64,000 nucleotides of DNA. Origin: Thermoguttaceae bacterium. GTDB lineage: Bacteria; Planctomycetota; Planctomycetia; Pirellulales; Thermoguttaceae. The notes beneath the pieces are model-generated. The model searched no databases. It saw only the letters and a program-made list of their open reading frames with translations, and was not told the origin of the DNA. The stretch lies in assembly GCA_025060325.1 (NCBI GenBank), contig JANXBW010000003.1, forward strand, positions 62,001 to 126,000, in the 5' to 3' direction. The translations under genes and the position numbers were made by a program. Positions 38,318-47,765 of the stretch are shown piece after piece; the stretch's first letter is position 1; every line of letters starts with the position of its first letter.

Positions 38318-39727
38318 ATGACAACCGCGTTAAACGACCTATTGGAAAAATGGGCTGAGACCTCGCCTGACGATTTACAGCCGGAACAAGCCTATGACTT
38401 GGCATTTCGGCTAGGGGATTTCGCCCCGTACCTTTTAGCCGACAAAGTTCTTGAGAAAGCCACACAGCACTCGATTCGGCTTTTAGGGAATAGTAGTCCA
38501 CCCTTTCTACGCCGGAGGATTTCCCTCCAGGAGGCACTCCCCCCTGGTTCCTGTCCGATATTGGTGGCCAATCGTTCACCAGAGCGCTGCCGGTTGGTAC
38601 GTCCGGGTTTTGTATTTCCTGTGCGGTGGGTGGGGGCCCGCGAACATGATCGGCGACTCCCTAAGTCGCTGCATGAGACGGCGGATAAAGTACGGGCGGA
38701 GGTCGCCAAATACCTTGAGGCCATAAACAAGGACAGCTCTCCGGCCGCCGCGGGCCGACGTCCAGTGGAGGAGTATTTTCTTCGGCCAGAGCCCCCTGGA
38801 TTGCTTACTAATGTTGACACGGAGGCAGTATGCTGGGATTTCCAATCAGCATGGGCCACCTTGGTCGCGGGTTTGCTCCTGGCGTATTGGAATGCCACGC
38901 CGCGACCGGGCATCGTCGCAACGGGGGCGAGGGGCGAAGATAAAGTGGCGAAAGTCGATTGTGTCGAAGCGAAGGTGCAGGCGGCAATCGACTTTGGCGT
39001 CGAAGTCCTCTTTGTGCCCGACGAGCAGCATGAAGATTTCAAAGAGGTGGCCAATAGCTTAGGGGCGCAGCAGCTAAAGGTGCGAAAATTTGGTTCGCAA
39101 CCGGGATCCTGCCGGAAACTTTTAGGATTATATTTGGATGAATTGCAAGTTCCGCCCGGCAAGGATGCTCCTCAGGAAGATCGCGCCCGCTATTATTGGC
39201 TCCTGCAGGATCCCCGCAAGGCTGCGGACTATTACCAAGAGAATATCCTCCCCGAAGTGGCGGAATTATTGCGGAGAAAGCTGGAGGATTGCTCGGCGCA
39301 AATTTCGCATGTCGTCCTTAGTCTGTCACAAAGTCCCCAACTGGCGGAGCTTGTCGCTTTTGCTACTCGGCCGCAGAGCATTCTTGTGTTTACAAACGAA
39401 AACATCGAAAAGTATGAGGAGGAGTTCGACAGGTTTGTCAAAAATCACTTGCCGTCGACAAAGGTTATAAAAGCAAATGTTTCGGTGGGCTCAAGTTGGG
39501 ACGAGTTGCGGGATTGTTACTCACGATCCATCAAAAACTTCCTCGGGAGCGCACCACCGAATAGCGTTTTGGTAGATTTGACGGCTGGCAAAAAGATCAT
39601 GTCGCTTGCGTGTTTGGAGGCCTGCCCTCCCGGGGCGTGGTTGCTTTGTATCGAGTCATCAATGCTTGACGGCCGGATTAGACCTTTCACGGAAAAGTTT
39701 CATATCCTCCAGAAGCGGACCGCCTAA
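38318..39727 (+). CDS. Lon-like Ser-Lys protease domain fused to a CARF domain
   Basis: 469 aa, with tagggggc upstream of the ATG. Residues ~70-255 resemble a Lon-type protease domain: Ser177 (DFQSAW) aligns with the Lon nucleophile and Lys219 (CVEAKVQAA) with the Lon catalytic Lys (E. coli Ser679/Lys722; spacing 42 versus 43). GIVATGARG and VLFVPDEQ match the flanking strands. Residues ~325-465 form a CARF-like Rossmann domain (VVLSLSQSPQLAEL, SILVFTNE, VLVDLTAGKKIMS), with the DLT-GKK motif used for cyclic-oligonucleotide binding. No transmembrane segment is seen. CARF/SAVED proteases such as CalpL are activated by CRISPR type III signals. Here no cas gene or CRISPR array is in the window. 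Domain calls rest on motif reading. Confidence 0.72.
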   Translation: MTTALNDLLEKWAETSPDDLQPEQAYDLAFRLGDFAPYLLADKVLEKATQHSIRLLGNSSPPFLRRRISLQEALPPGSCPILVANRSPERCRLVRPGFVFPVRWVGAREHDRRLPKSLHETADKVRAEVAKYLEAINKDSSPAAAGRRPVEEYFLRPEPPGLLTNVDTEAVCWDFQSAWATLVAGLLLAYWNATPRPGIVATGARGEDKVAKVDCVEAKVQAAIDFGVEVLFVPDEQHEDFKEVANSLGAQQLKVRKFGSQPGSCRKLLGLYLDELQVPPGKDAPQEDRARYYWLLQDPRKAADYYQENILPEVAELLRRKLEDCSAQISHVVLSLSQSPQLAELVAFATRPQSILVFTNENIEKYEEEFDRFVKNHLPSTKVIKANVSVGSSWDELRDCYSRSIKNFLGSAPPNSVLVDLTAGKKIMSLACLEACPPGAWLLCIESSMLDGRIRPFTEKFHILQKRTA

Positions 39728-40687
39728 AAGACTTCAGCTAGTCAAAATTCGGAATTCCAGGGGAGGTTGGATGCCACCCCTTGGTGCGACAGTCCTCGAT
39801 TAATTCCGATGGGCTCATGATGCCCAACACCCACGGGCAAACGGGGGCGGCCGAAAAGTTAGCCCAATAATGTGCAACCGCGCGCCCCTGGCCCCCGGTT
39901 CAGTGAGGAAAAAAAGTATTTTGCGAAACCTTCGGGCGAACGGCTGGCAAGGAAGTTGCTTTTTGGTTCAGCAGAATTGATGGCTGAGGCACAGGGGTGA
40001 GTGGCTTTTGTGCAATGGGAATCGCGGCGATTTGCCTCCGACCAAAGGCGGCGGCGGACCTTTGGTTAGGGTATTAGCCACGTTGATCGGCTCGTCCCGG
40101 GGCTTCTTGCCTTACGTCTTTGGTAGCTGGCCTTGACCGCGGATTTTGCTATTTCGTAAATTTCCGCATATTCCGGGGCAGCGGCAAAGTTTGTCAACTT
40201 CGACTAATCAATCTCGTCGGAAAAGCCGAAAGACTTTTTGGCGGGAATGGTCGAGTCGCCGCCAGTCTCCCTCCCCGACATGGCGAAGGGTATTTCGAGG
40301 GCAGCCGCTGCCGCTAACTTGGGCAAAATAGCGAGGAAAAAGAGTCTTTATAGATGAAACAGATTTTGAGAGTGGAGATCCGGGCCGTAACCTGAGGATT
40401 TGTTTAGCGAGAAAGTTCAGGCGGCATGTCAAAAGGCGGAACCCGGAGTGTGGCTTCGTCAGCAAAGGGAACGGATGTCCTAAATACACAAAAATGGCTG
40501 GACTAAAAACGGGGCCCGATCCAAGTGTCAGGATCACAAAACGTATCGGAGAACCCATCCGGGGGAACTAGGTTCCGCACCTTGAGGTAGGCCCAAGGAA
40601 AGATTTGGACTCACTCATCTACCCGCGGATTGACATACCACCCGTTTGGTGAAGGAAAAGGATTCAGGGGTCAAGGATGACGTTCCG
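39728..40687. other. Intergenic region, about 1 kb, no supported gene
   Basis: Lies between the Lon-CARF gene and the lipoprotein gene, both plus. It includes an A/T-rich CGGAAATT-type motif at 40153-40176, the small hairpins ggaac/gttcc near 40565 and gatcc/ggatc near 40520, and a ttgaca at about 40632 without a -10 match. No CRISPR-like repeats. Confidence 0.5.
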
Positions 40688-42118
40688 ATGAGCCGGAGAT
40701 TCCATTTAGTAACTCTCCTCTTGGTGGCGAATATTCTTGCCGTAGGGTGTTCTAGTCAGCGGGAATTTACGGGCTGGTCACTTCCCAAGTTTAACCCGCT
40801 ATCCTGGTGGAAAAAGGATCAGCCACCCGCGCCAGTGACCAAACCTTCTGAGATTGCCGGTGTTCCCCGAACTCAGAACCAGCCGGGGTATGCGGCAGTA
40901 AGTTCGGCCGGTTCGGGCCCGCAGGCGCCGACATACGGCGCACCGGCAGCAAGCGGTTACTCCCAGCCGGTTCAGACCGGCCCAGCTCCGGGCTGGTCCT
41001 CGCCCCCAATTCAACCGCCGAATTACCCGCCACCTAATAACTTGCCGGGTCCGCAGGTCGGCTTTTATGGCTCTCAAGCGACTTCTCCCCCCGGCGTGCG
41101 GGTGGCTGAGCGGACCGCATATGGCGCATCTGCGGCAAGCCCGGGCTCGGGCTACACCGGATACGGCTCCGGCTGGAATGCCGGTGCTAATGTTGGCGGA
41201 TCGGCGGGCGTTTCCTATAGTCCTGCCGGTTCATACCAGCACCCGGGAGGCACCTGGAATCCCCCGACGGTCGGGGCCAGTGCTTACCAATCCCCGGCAT
41301 CGACGCATCCGGCCGGTTATAGCTCACCAACATGGCAAGGAAACGATGGTGCAGGAGCTTCTCTCGGACCCCGCTACGATGTCAACGCATCGCGGTATAA
41401 CTTGAGCGGTGCAAACCCCGCAGGTATTTCAGGGGCTATGGCCCCCCAGAGCGGGGTCTCTTCCGGCGGTACTCCTGGCAATCCTTGGGGCTACAATCCG
41501 CCGACGATCAACCCTGGGCCGGCGGCTCAGCCTGTCGGCACTCCTTCTTCCGGTGGAGGTGGGATGGGCGGTTACAATTCGCCCGCGTCCTCGTCATATC
41601 CGCCCGGGGTGCCATCACAATCAGGAGCTTCCACGAGCGGCGTTGGGGGAACCGTCTCTGGCCAGGTACAACCGGCAGGGTTTACCGCTGGTCTTTCGGG
41701 GAGCGGGTTCGGGCAAGGTGCCCCAAGTGCTTCTCGGGCAACCGGCCAGTCGTGGACACCCGGTGGTCCAACCCCGAACATGCCTGGCCGAGTGGACTAC
41801 CAGCCGGGCAACACTGGTTACCAACCGGGCGCGACAGGCTACCAGCCGCCAAGCCCGGTGGCAACCGGCGATTCAGCCCCGGGTAGCTCTTCCCCAAGGA
41901 CAGGTTCAACAAGCGGAAGCGGAACATCGCCGTTTTTGCCGGGAAGTATTCGACCCTATGTTCCCCCGACCACTAGTGGCAATAACTCGTCGAGGTCGCA
42001 ATCGGAAACGGCCTCCGGGCTGGGTTTAGCCGGCTTACCGCCGAGCCGAAACTCCCAGGCGGGTACGACCGGAAGTAGCTTCTGCACGTTAGACGGCAAA
42101 TGTGAGACTATGCCGTAG
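40688..42118 (+). CDS. Pro/Gly/Ser-rich lipoprotein
   Basis: 476 aa from the ATG at 40688, which begins a lipoprotein signal (SRRFHLVTLLLVANILAVGC); the longer frame starts at 40646. The lipobox AVGC puts the lipidated Cys at 21. The following WSLPKFNPLSWWKK is a membrane-proximal linker. The rest is low complexity, rich in Pro, Gly, Ser, Tyr and Gln, with the short repeat GYQPG-type motif around residues 375-395 (YQPGNTGYQPGATGYQPP). It ends near FCTLDGKCETMP with two Cys that may pair. No fold is recognised. It is probably an envelope or surface protein. Alone in its transcript. Confidence 0.82.
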   Translation: MSRRFHLVTLLLVANILAVGCSSQREFTGWSLPKFNPLSWWKKDQPPAPVTKPSEIAGVPRTQNQPGYAAVSSAGSGPQAPTYGAPAASGYSQPVQTGPAPGWSSPPIQPPNYPPPNNLPGPQVGFYGSQATSPPGVRVAERTAYGASAASPGSGYTGYGSGWNAGANVGGSAGVSYSPAGSYQHPGGTWNPPTVGASAYQSPASTHPAGYSSPTWQGNDGAGASLGPRYDVNASRYNLSGANPAGISGAMAPQSGVSSGGTPGNPWGYNPPTINPGPAAQPVGTPSSGGGGMGGYNSPASSSYPPGVPSQSGASTSGVGGTVSGQVQPAGFTAGLSGSGFGQGAPSASRATGQSWTPGGPTPNMPGRVDYQPGNTGYQPGATGYQPPSPVATGDSAPGSSSPRTGSTSGSGTSPFLPGSIRPYVPPTTSGNNSSRSQSETASGLGLAGLPPSRNSQAGTTGSSFCTLDGKCETMP

Positions 42119-42973
42119 CCTTTCGTGAACTCATCTTCGAAGGTGCCAAGAAGACCGAAGTTTCTTAATCTTCCCGTACGCGCCGAGCTTGCTAAGCACC
42201 GATAACAGATTGGCGATTCGAGCCTGCCCTCCTCCGTTCCGTTTCCGTCTCCTATCAGCCGGGGTTTGAGGCAAGAGGCTTCAAATTCCCAAAAAGTGGG
42301 CCTGGCTTGTGATTAAATCGCAAACGCGGCCTTTGCGGCGTTTGCCCCACGTCAAACTTGGTTTCCATCAAGAGATCCTGTCAACGAGCCTAAAGGACGC
42401 ACTCCAACTGCCACCCCTCCTGCCCTTGGTTTCCGCTCGCCCGGACTTCGCCGGTTATGCGGAAGGAGCGCCTAGCGGCCGGACTTTTTGCCGGCATTGA
42501 CCGATCGTCTACTCGCCCCCGCAGGAAGAGGTCAAATCGCCCGAAAGCCGGCTGACAGAGTGTGAGCTCTTTAATATACGCTCGCGATCTCCCTTCAATT
42601 TCACCCAGTGGACCCGCCCCGTGCTTGTTCGAAATTTCCGTCCCGGATACGATTCACGGGCAAAGTGGCGACGGAGCTTTCCCGGAAAGCATGCCGCTTT
42701 GGTTTTCGGGAATCGTGGGGTAGGATCTGTATTTCCGTTGCGTTTGGGGGGAAGACGGCGCGTGCCTCTGGTGTTGTCGTCCGTCAACCTGCCACCAAAG
42801 ATTTATGGAAAGATTTGGCGTTTTCCAGACAAATGCAATGTCAGGATGGCTTAGTTTGAGTAAATTGACTGGGCCCAGGGCGGTGAAGCCAAAGCCTGGC
42901 CTCTAAGCAGACGCCCGAGCGCGTGACTGTTAACAATCGGCAGACATAAACACGCAGGGGACGGCCTATCGCC
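42119..42973. other. Intergenic region, no supported gene
   Basis: 855 bp between the lipoprotein and the YkgJ-type gene. It includes the perfect hairpin at 42320-42345. The motif ttcgaaatttccg lies at 42628-42640. Frames here show no domain. Confidence 0.5.
42320..42345 (+). terminator. Perfect 8-bp hairpin downstream of the lipoprotein gene
   Basis: gcaaacgc and gcgtttgc around a 10-nt loop. It lies about 200 nt past the stop. No T-run follows, so the function is uncertain. Confidence 0.35.
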
Positions 42974-43630
42974 ATGGCAAGAGACATTGGTAAACGTAAC
43001 CGAAAGCGTAAAGCGCTCGGCCTTCAAGCCCGGGACGTGCTATGGGGCTCCCTGTTAACAAGCGACGGGAAGGCAAAGCATATAAGTGATCATGTGATCA
43101 CAATAGACCGTAGGGTACCGGGAATAAAGTTTCAGAAGGATGTGGTCGGCGCGGTGGGCCGAGCTTGGCCCCTAACCATCAACGGTCGGAAGCCGCGCCG
43201 GCATGAAGTGCCTCCCGGTGCCAACCTCTGCCAATATTGTTCAGCGAAATGTTGTCAATATCTTGCCATACAGATTGACGAACCCACAACTGCCCGGCAG
43301 TTCGATTACTTAGTTTGGTTCTTATTACATCGCGATGTGCTCGTCTTCCGGGAAAAGGGGCGATGGTTCGTCCTATTTCAAACGCCGTGCACGAAGTTGC
43401 TGGCCGATGGCCGGTGTGGCATCTATCAAAAAAGGCCACGGATTTGCCGGACCTACAGCACCAAGCGGTGCGAATATGAAGATGACTGGGTTTACGAGCG
43501 CGTTTTCGAAACTCCCGAACAAGTTTACGAATTTGCGGAGGTTGTACTCGCGCCCCCCGGCCGAGTTCGCAGGACCCTTAACCCGGCGGCGAAAAACCGT
43601 CAGCCCCTTGGGAGTAAGACTTCTGAGTAA
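42974..43630 (+). CDS. YkgJ-family cysteine-cluster protein
   Basis: 218 aa, with gcaggggac upstream of the ATG. The first ~70 residues are basic and unusual for the family. Then follows the cysteine cluster: CQYCSAKCC, CTKLLADGRCGIYQKRPRICRTY and a final Cys in KRCEYE, the YkgJ/FliB-like pattern thought to bind zinc or an iron-sulfur cluster. The enzymatic role is unknown. TruD follows 137 bp downstream on the same strand. The protein is probably cytoplasmic, as no signal is present. Confidence 0.85.
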   Translation: MARDIGKRNRKRKALGLQARDVLWGSLLTSDGKAKHISDHVITIDRRVPGIKFQKDVVGAVGRAWPLTINGRKPRRHEVPPGANLCQYCSAKCCQYLAIQIDEPTTARQFDYLVWFLLHRDVLVFREKGRWFVLFQTPCTKLLADGRCGIYQKRPRICRTYSTKRCEYEDDWVYERVFETPEQVYEFAEVVLAPPGRVRRTLNPAAKNRQPLGSKTSE

Positions 43631-43714
43631 TGGCCTTGCGCGGACGTCGGCGGGGCCAACGGCCCAGCGTTAGGCAATTTGGCCTTCGGCGTGCTTAGTC
43701 CCTGTAATTAGTTG

Positions 43715-43760
43715 TTGACTTTCCGTGCTGAAATTCCCAGGAATCCTTTCCGAAAGTCAA
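43715..43760 (+). promoter_or_regulatory. Nested inverted repeats in the truD leader
   Basis: ttgactttc (43715-43723) and gaaagtcaa (43752-43760) form a perfect 9-bp inverted repeat. Inside it attcc/ggaat form a second stem. The element lies just upstream of the first possible truD start. Confidence 0.5.
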
Positions 43761-43797
43761 GTTATTCGTGCAGGGTGCGACAAATATAGCCAGTACA

Positions 43798-44973
43798 ATG
43801 AAAATCAAGTGTCGTCCCAGTGATTTTCGTGTGGAGGAAATAACATCCCGGCAGCCCGGGGCCGGCCAATTTGCTTTTTACTTGCTTGTCAAAGAATCCG
43901 TCGGCACGCCGGAAGCAATCCGGCAAATCGCCAAGCATTGGGACATTCCGGTCGGGCGGATTGCCTACGGGGGCCTCAAGGATCGCTATGCATTGACTAA
44001 ACAGTATATCACAATCGAGGGCGGGCCACCGGAAAATCTTAAGCTAAAGCGCTTCAGCCTTACCTATCTCGGCCAGACAGACAGTCCCTATAGTCCACAG
44101 GACATCCTGGCCAACCGGTTTAAGATTACGATTCGCCATCTGACAAAATCGCGGGCCGAGAGAGCCGCAGAAGAGCTACGGCTAGTGGCTCAAGAAGGAT
44201 TTCCCAACTACTTCGACGAACAGCGGTTTGGATCGGTTACCACATCGGGGGAATTTGTGGCTTGCGCTTGGGTAAAGAAAGAATATGAGCGCGCATTGTG
44301 GCTTGCACTGGCCGCTCCGCAGCCATTTGATCGCCCGCGCCGCCGTGAAGAAAAGGCACTTCTTCGACAACACTGGGGCAATTGGGAAGAGTGCCTTAAT
44401 CACACGCGATCGAAACAGGTAAGGCGGGTGCTCCGCTTTTTAGTGAAACATCCACGAGACTTTCGCCGAGCAATGGTGAGGATCGATCCGCTCCTTCGCC
44501 GGCTGTTTCTCTCTGCTTTTCAGAGTGCTGTGTGGAACCACCTGCTGTCGCGTTGGCTTGAGGCGGAGCTTGCTCCGGAGTGGCTTTTTGAACTAAAAAT
44601 TATGGGCGAGCGCTTGAAGTGTTTTCGTGGGATCCCCGCGGCAGTTGTCGACAAGCTGAAGGGCCAAAACCTGCCCCTTCCGTCGGCACGACTTCGGGAG
44701 GGTCCGGAGCGGATCATCAAGATGACAGAGGAAATCCTCGGCCGCTGGGGTCTTTCCCTTAAGCAAATGAAGCTCCGCTATCCGCGAGATACTTTCTTTT
44801 CGGCCGGTGCTCGAGCGGTATTGGTCTTGCCCAAAGATTTGAATTTCGGCGTCCACAAAGACGAGCTATATGAGAATAAGCGCAAATTGGTGCTTGCCTT
44901 CGAACTGCCCCGGGGGGCTTATGCCACCGTGTTGATTAAGCGTGTCACCGCAGCGGAAATCACATGTAAATAG
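43798..44973 (+). CDS. truD: tRNA pseudouridine(13) synthase TruD
   Basis: 391 aa from the ATG at 43798 (MKIKCRPSDFRVEE); a GTG ten codons earlier at 43768 is in frame. It isomerises U13 of tRNA to pseudouridine. The hallmarks are present: the catalytic Asp62 in GGLKDRYALTKQ, the NYFDEQRFGS motif, and the inserted domain followed by the PRGAYATVLIKRV C-terminus. Length fits the archaeal/planctomycete type rather than the shorter E. coli enzyme (~349 aa). No ribosome-binding site is visible for either start. Preceded by a structured leader at 43715-43760. The YkgJ-type gene is upstream on the same strand. Confidence 0.93.
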   Translation: MKIKCRPSDFRVEEITSRQPGAGQFAFYLLVKESVGTPEAIRQIAKHWDIPVGRIAYGGLKDRYALTKQYITIEGGPPENLKLKRFSLTYLGQTDSPYSPQDILANRFKITIRHLTKSRAERAAEELRLVAQEGFPNYFDEQRFGSVTTSGEFVACAWVKKEYERALWLALAAPQPFDRPRRREEKALLRQHWGNWEECLNHTRSKQVRRVLRFLVKHPRDFRRAMVRIDPLLRRLFLSAFQSAVWNHLLSRWLEAELAPEWLFELKIMGERLKCFRGIPAAVVDKLKGQNLPLPSARLREGPERIIKMTEEILGRWGLSLKQMKLRYPRDTFFSAGARAVLVLPKDLNFGVHKDELYENKRKLVLAFELPRGAYATVLIKRVTAAEITCK

Positions 44974-45147
44974 AAAGCCGAAAGAAAAACACGGGGCTTG
45001 GGCTCCCAACACGCGCAGCTATCTTCGGAGAAAGCCCCATAGTCGTTGATGCCACAGCCACCCTTGGAGGATTGCACCAACGGCCAGAAGCGGTGGGGCT
45101 AAACTTGTTTTTCTAAATCACAACTAGGGTCGGGAAGCGGGACGGAA

Positions 45148-46227
45148 TCAAGTTTCTCCGGATAACCCCGCCGACCTTGCGCCAGCAACGACATCAAACT
45201 CCGGCTCCAGCCCAAGGTCCTCTATCATGCGGAAATCATCTTCCGGAGGCTGGCCCTTGGTCGTTAGATAGTCTCCCACAAAGATCGAATTGGCAATCCA
45301 CAACCCAACTGGCTGGAGGGAGCGCAGGTGAAGCTCTCGGCCGGCGGCAATTCGCAGTTCGCACGCGGGGATAGCAAATCGGAAAAGACAAAGCACCTTC
45401 AAGCAGAATCGGGGGCAAAGAAGGCTGCGATGGCCAAGGGGCGTGCCAGGAATGGGGATAAGGAAGTTGATGGGGACAGCCTCAGGCTGAAACTGGGCAA
45501 GTGTTAACGCAAAGTCAACAATATCCTCAGGCTCTTCGCCCATCCCGATAATGCCACCTGAGCAAAGCTCAAGGCCAGCTTGACGGACAGCCTCCAGCGT
45601 GGCCAACCGCTCCTCGTACCTATGGGTCGAGCAAATTTGTGGATAAAATCGGCGAGATGTGTTAAGATTGTGATTAACCCGGCATACGCCTGCCTCTTTC
45701 AGAATCTTGGCCTCCGCCAGCCCTAAGAGGCCCGTGGAAACACAGATCCGCAAAGGAAAGCGGGCACGGATCTTAGGAATTACCCGAGCCAAATTCTCTA
45801 GGTCCCGTCGGGCGGGTCTTAATCCGGAAAGAACAATACAGTAGGTTTGGGCGCGGCGCTCGCAGGCCAAGCCTGCCCCGGCAAGAAGTACCTCTTCATC
45901 AACAAGCTCGTACCTGGCGATAGCGGCCGTTGACACGCGCGATTGGGAGCAATAAGCGCAATCCTCTCCGCAGAGGCCGCTTTTGGCATTAATCAACACG
46001 TTAAGCTGCACTGTGTCACGGAAGAAATGCCATCTTATCTTGTGGGCAGCTGCGACAAGCTCCGGCAGTTCGCTTTCCTCGGTAAAGAGAATCTGGCGGG
46101 CCTCCGCCGGGGAGATTCGATGGCCTTCCAGAACTGATTGAGCAAGCTCGAAAAAACGTCCCCACCGGCTCTGGTCACTACGTGTTCCGAACGCTTTTTC
46201 CGGCTGATTCCTCAGCAAATCCACCAT
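45148..46227 (-). CDS. bioB: Biotin synthase
   Basis: 359 aa from the ATG at 46227 with aaggaag upstream; the frame extends to 46341. It inserts sulfur into dethiobiotin by radical SAM chemistry. The cluster motif is Cys86, Cys90 and Cys93 in CGEDCAYC, preceded by LNVLINAKSG. Auxiliary cluster ligands and substrate motifs follow (YCIVLSGL, CVSTGLL, RVNHNLNTS, CSGGIIGMGE, FLIPIPGTPL). The C-terminus WIANSIFVGDYLTTKGQ is typical of BioB. The nearby gene upstream, 117 bp away, encodes a LysM protein. No bioA/D/F is adjacent. Closely related radical SAM paralogues exist, but the motif set favours true BioB. Confidence 0.94.
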   Translation of the reverse strand: MVDLLRNQPEKAFGTRSDQSRWGRFFELAQSVLEGHRISPAEARQILFTEESELPELVAAAHKIRWHFFRDTVQLNVLINAKSGLCGEDCAYCSQSRVSTAAIARYELVDEEVLLAGAGLACERRAQTYCIVLSGLRPARRDLENLARVIPKIRARFPLRICVSTGLLGLAEAKILKEAGVCRVNHNLNTSRRFYPQICSTHRYEERLATLEAVRQAGLELCSGGIIGMGEEPEDIVDFALTLAQFQPEAVPINFLIPIPGTPLGHRSLLCPRFCLKVLCLFRFAIPACELRIAAGRELHLRSLQPVGLWIANSIFVGDYLTTKGQPPEDDFRMIEDLGLEPEFDVVAGARSAGLSGET

Positions 46228-46343
46228 CTTCTTCCTTATCGCACGGCGTAAACAATCAAAGGAAGGTTGGAAAAAATACCAGTGGTTTTTGCCCTGCCAG
46301 AGGAGCAACCCCCTTGGCTTTCGATCGGCCCGATTCCTCAAGT

Positions 46344-47765
46344 CTACTGCCGCGAGAGATTCGTCAACGGACCTTTGTTAGAGATTATTCTAGGTGGAAT
46401 TCTAATTTGTTGTCCCGGGGCAAGTGCTTCCAAGCTTGCCGGGTCAGGAAAGACCGCGGGATTGGCCCCAACAAGGAGGGGCCAATAACCGGGGCTCCCT
46501 AAAAAGCGTTTGGCGAGCGAAAAAACTGTATCCCCCGGCTGAGTTGTGTACGAAAGCCAGTGCACTTCCCCCGGTGTTCCCAGAGCTGAATTCTCTTTAA
46601 GTTGGGAGAGCACCAATTCCAGTGGGCCATTGCCTGGCGGTGCGGGCACTTGGCCGGAACTAGCGTTACCGGAACTTGTCGGTCCGAGCTGGCTTAAGGC
46701 TGGGTCGGGTAAATTACTAACCGGCTGGGAGTCCTTCGCGACTTCTGTGCCAGCAGCTTGGCTACTAAGTGAAGCAACTTGGTTCACATCGGTTGAGAGA
46801 CTAAACGGAAGTTCCTCGGAGAATCTCCCGCCGGCTGGCGCTAAGCCGGCCACACCCGTGGCTTGCTCGCACCCGGACGTTTCGGAAGCCACCCCTCTCT
46901 GTGGAGTGGGCCAAGACCCCATGGACATCACCGGGCCAACCTCTTGTTGACCGTTAGGAGCCGGGGCTTTCGACTGGAGTACTTGGGACGCGGAAGGCGC
47001 GAAATTGCTAATCGAGGCCTGATGACTTGATTGCTCCAACCCAATTGACCGCGGGGCACCCGGTAGAGCCCTGAGGTTACCCGGGTCCGGAGGGGCTTCG
47101 GGCGGCTTGGCGGGAAAACCTGCGAAACTTTCGAGGGTGCGTTCCCCACCGGCTGACGCGCCAGCTTTTTGTGCTGCGGTTTCGTCCTGACCATCCACTT
47201 GGGCCGCGCCTGAATCTCCCTCCCGAGAGGGTGTTGAGAGGCTTGCCATCCAGGGATTCTCAGAGGAACCGTGGGCCGCGGGGAGGATTTCCTGAGCTGC
47301 TGGCCGGGAAGCGGAATCTCCCCCCCGAAACCACCGGACAAGCACCGCTAGCGAGACAAGAAAGATCACCACCGCAAGGCCGAGCACAAGGCGTCCCTCC
47401 GGCGACCCAGTGTAACGCCGTACGGACCACGTCGTCCCCAACAATTGGTCAAGGCGCAATGGCTCCCAGCATGGTCGGCGGTGGGCTTTACCCCGGCCGG
47501 AAGGATTGGGCGGCCCGCTCGCCTGTTCCGTACACTGCGAATTGCGCCCGGCTCGACAGTTTGGCTCACGATGGCCCTTGCCGCCCGCGCTTCGTTCGTC
47601 GCCCGATGTCATGCTGGCCGAAAGAACGCTTTCGGTCGGCTCGGCCGCGCTGGGAGGAGTTTCTTGAATCGGGTCGGGTTTTGCTGCCTTGGGCGATGGG
47701 GACTGGGAGACGGCTTCCGGGAGATCCGTTTCGCCAAATCCGTTGCGTGGCTCAATCCCCTCCAT
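46344..47765 (-). CDS. Single-pass membrane protein with C-terminal LysM domain
   Basis: 473 aa, with aaggaggtc before the ATG. The N-terminal ~120 residues are Pro/Ser-rich and predicted cytoplasmic. A membrane helix spans ~126-144 (LVLGLAVVIFLVSLAVLV), followed by a ~240-residue Pro/Ser/Gly-rich stalk. The C-terminal LysM domain (~408-457; TTQPGDTVFSLAKRFLG, WPLLVGANP, LAPGQQIRIP) should bind peptidoglycan or a related glycan. It probably links the inner membrane to the cell wall. The gene stands 117 bp upstream of bioB on the same strand, but a functional link is not evident. Confidence 0.85.
   Translation of the reverse strand: MEGIEPRNGFGETDLPEAVSQSPSPKAAKPDPIQETPPSAAEPTESVLSASMTSGDERSAGGKGHREPNCRAGRNSQCTEQASGPPNPSGRGKAHRRPCWEPLRLDQLLGTTWSVRRYTGSPEGRLVLGLAVVIFLVSLAVLVRWFRGGDSASRPAAQEILPAAHGSSENPWMASLSTPSREGDSGAAQVDGQDETAAQKAGASAGGERTLESFAGFPAKPPEAPPDPGNLRALPGAPRSIGLEQSSHQASISNFAPSASQVLQSKAPAPNGQQEVGPVMSMGSWPTPQRGVASETSGCEQATGVAGLAPAGGRFSEELPFSLSTDVNQVASLSSQAAGTEVAKDSQPVSNLPDPALSQLGPTSSGNASSGQVPAPPGNGPLELVLSQLKENSALGTPGEVHWLSYTTQPGDTVFSLAKRFLGSPGYWPLLVGANPAVFPDPASLEALAPGQQIRIPPRIISNKGPLTNLSRQ

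Noticed and set aside
38318-39727. Loss of the Lon catalytic lysine (Glu217 at its place)
   Set aside because: Re-aligning on the E. coli Lon GGLKEKLLAA region places the catalytic Lys opposite Lys219, not residue 217.
38000-41000. CRISPR array near the CARF gene
   Set aside because: No repeated unit with regular spacing in the flanking 0.5-1 kb.
46228-46341. Longer biotin synthase start at 46341
   Set aside because: The extra 38 residues lack family similarity and the ATG at 46227 has a good ribosome-binding site.
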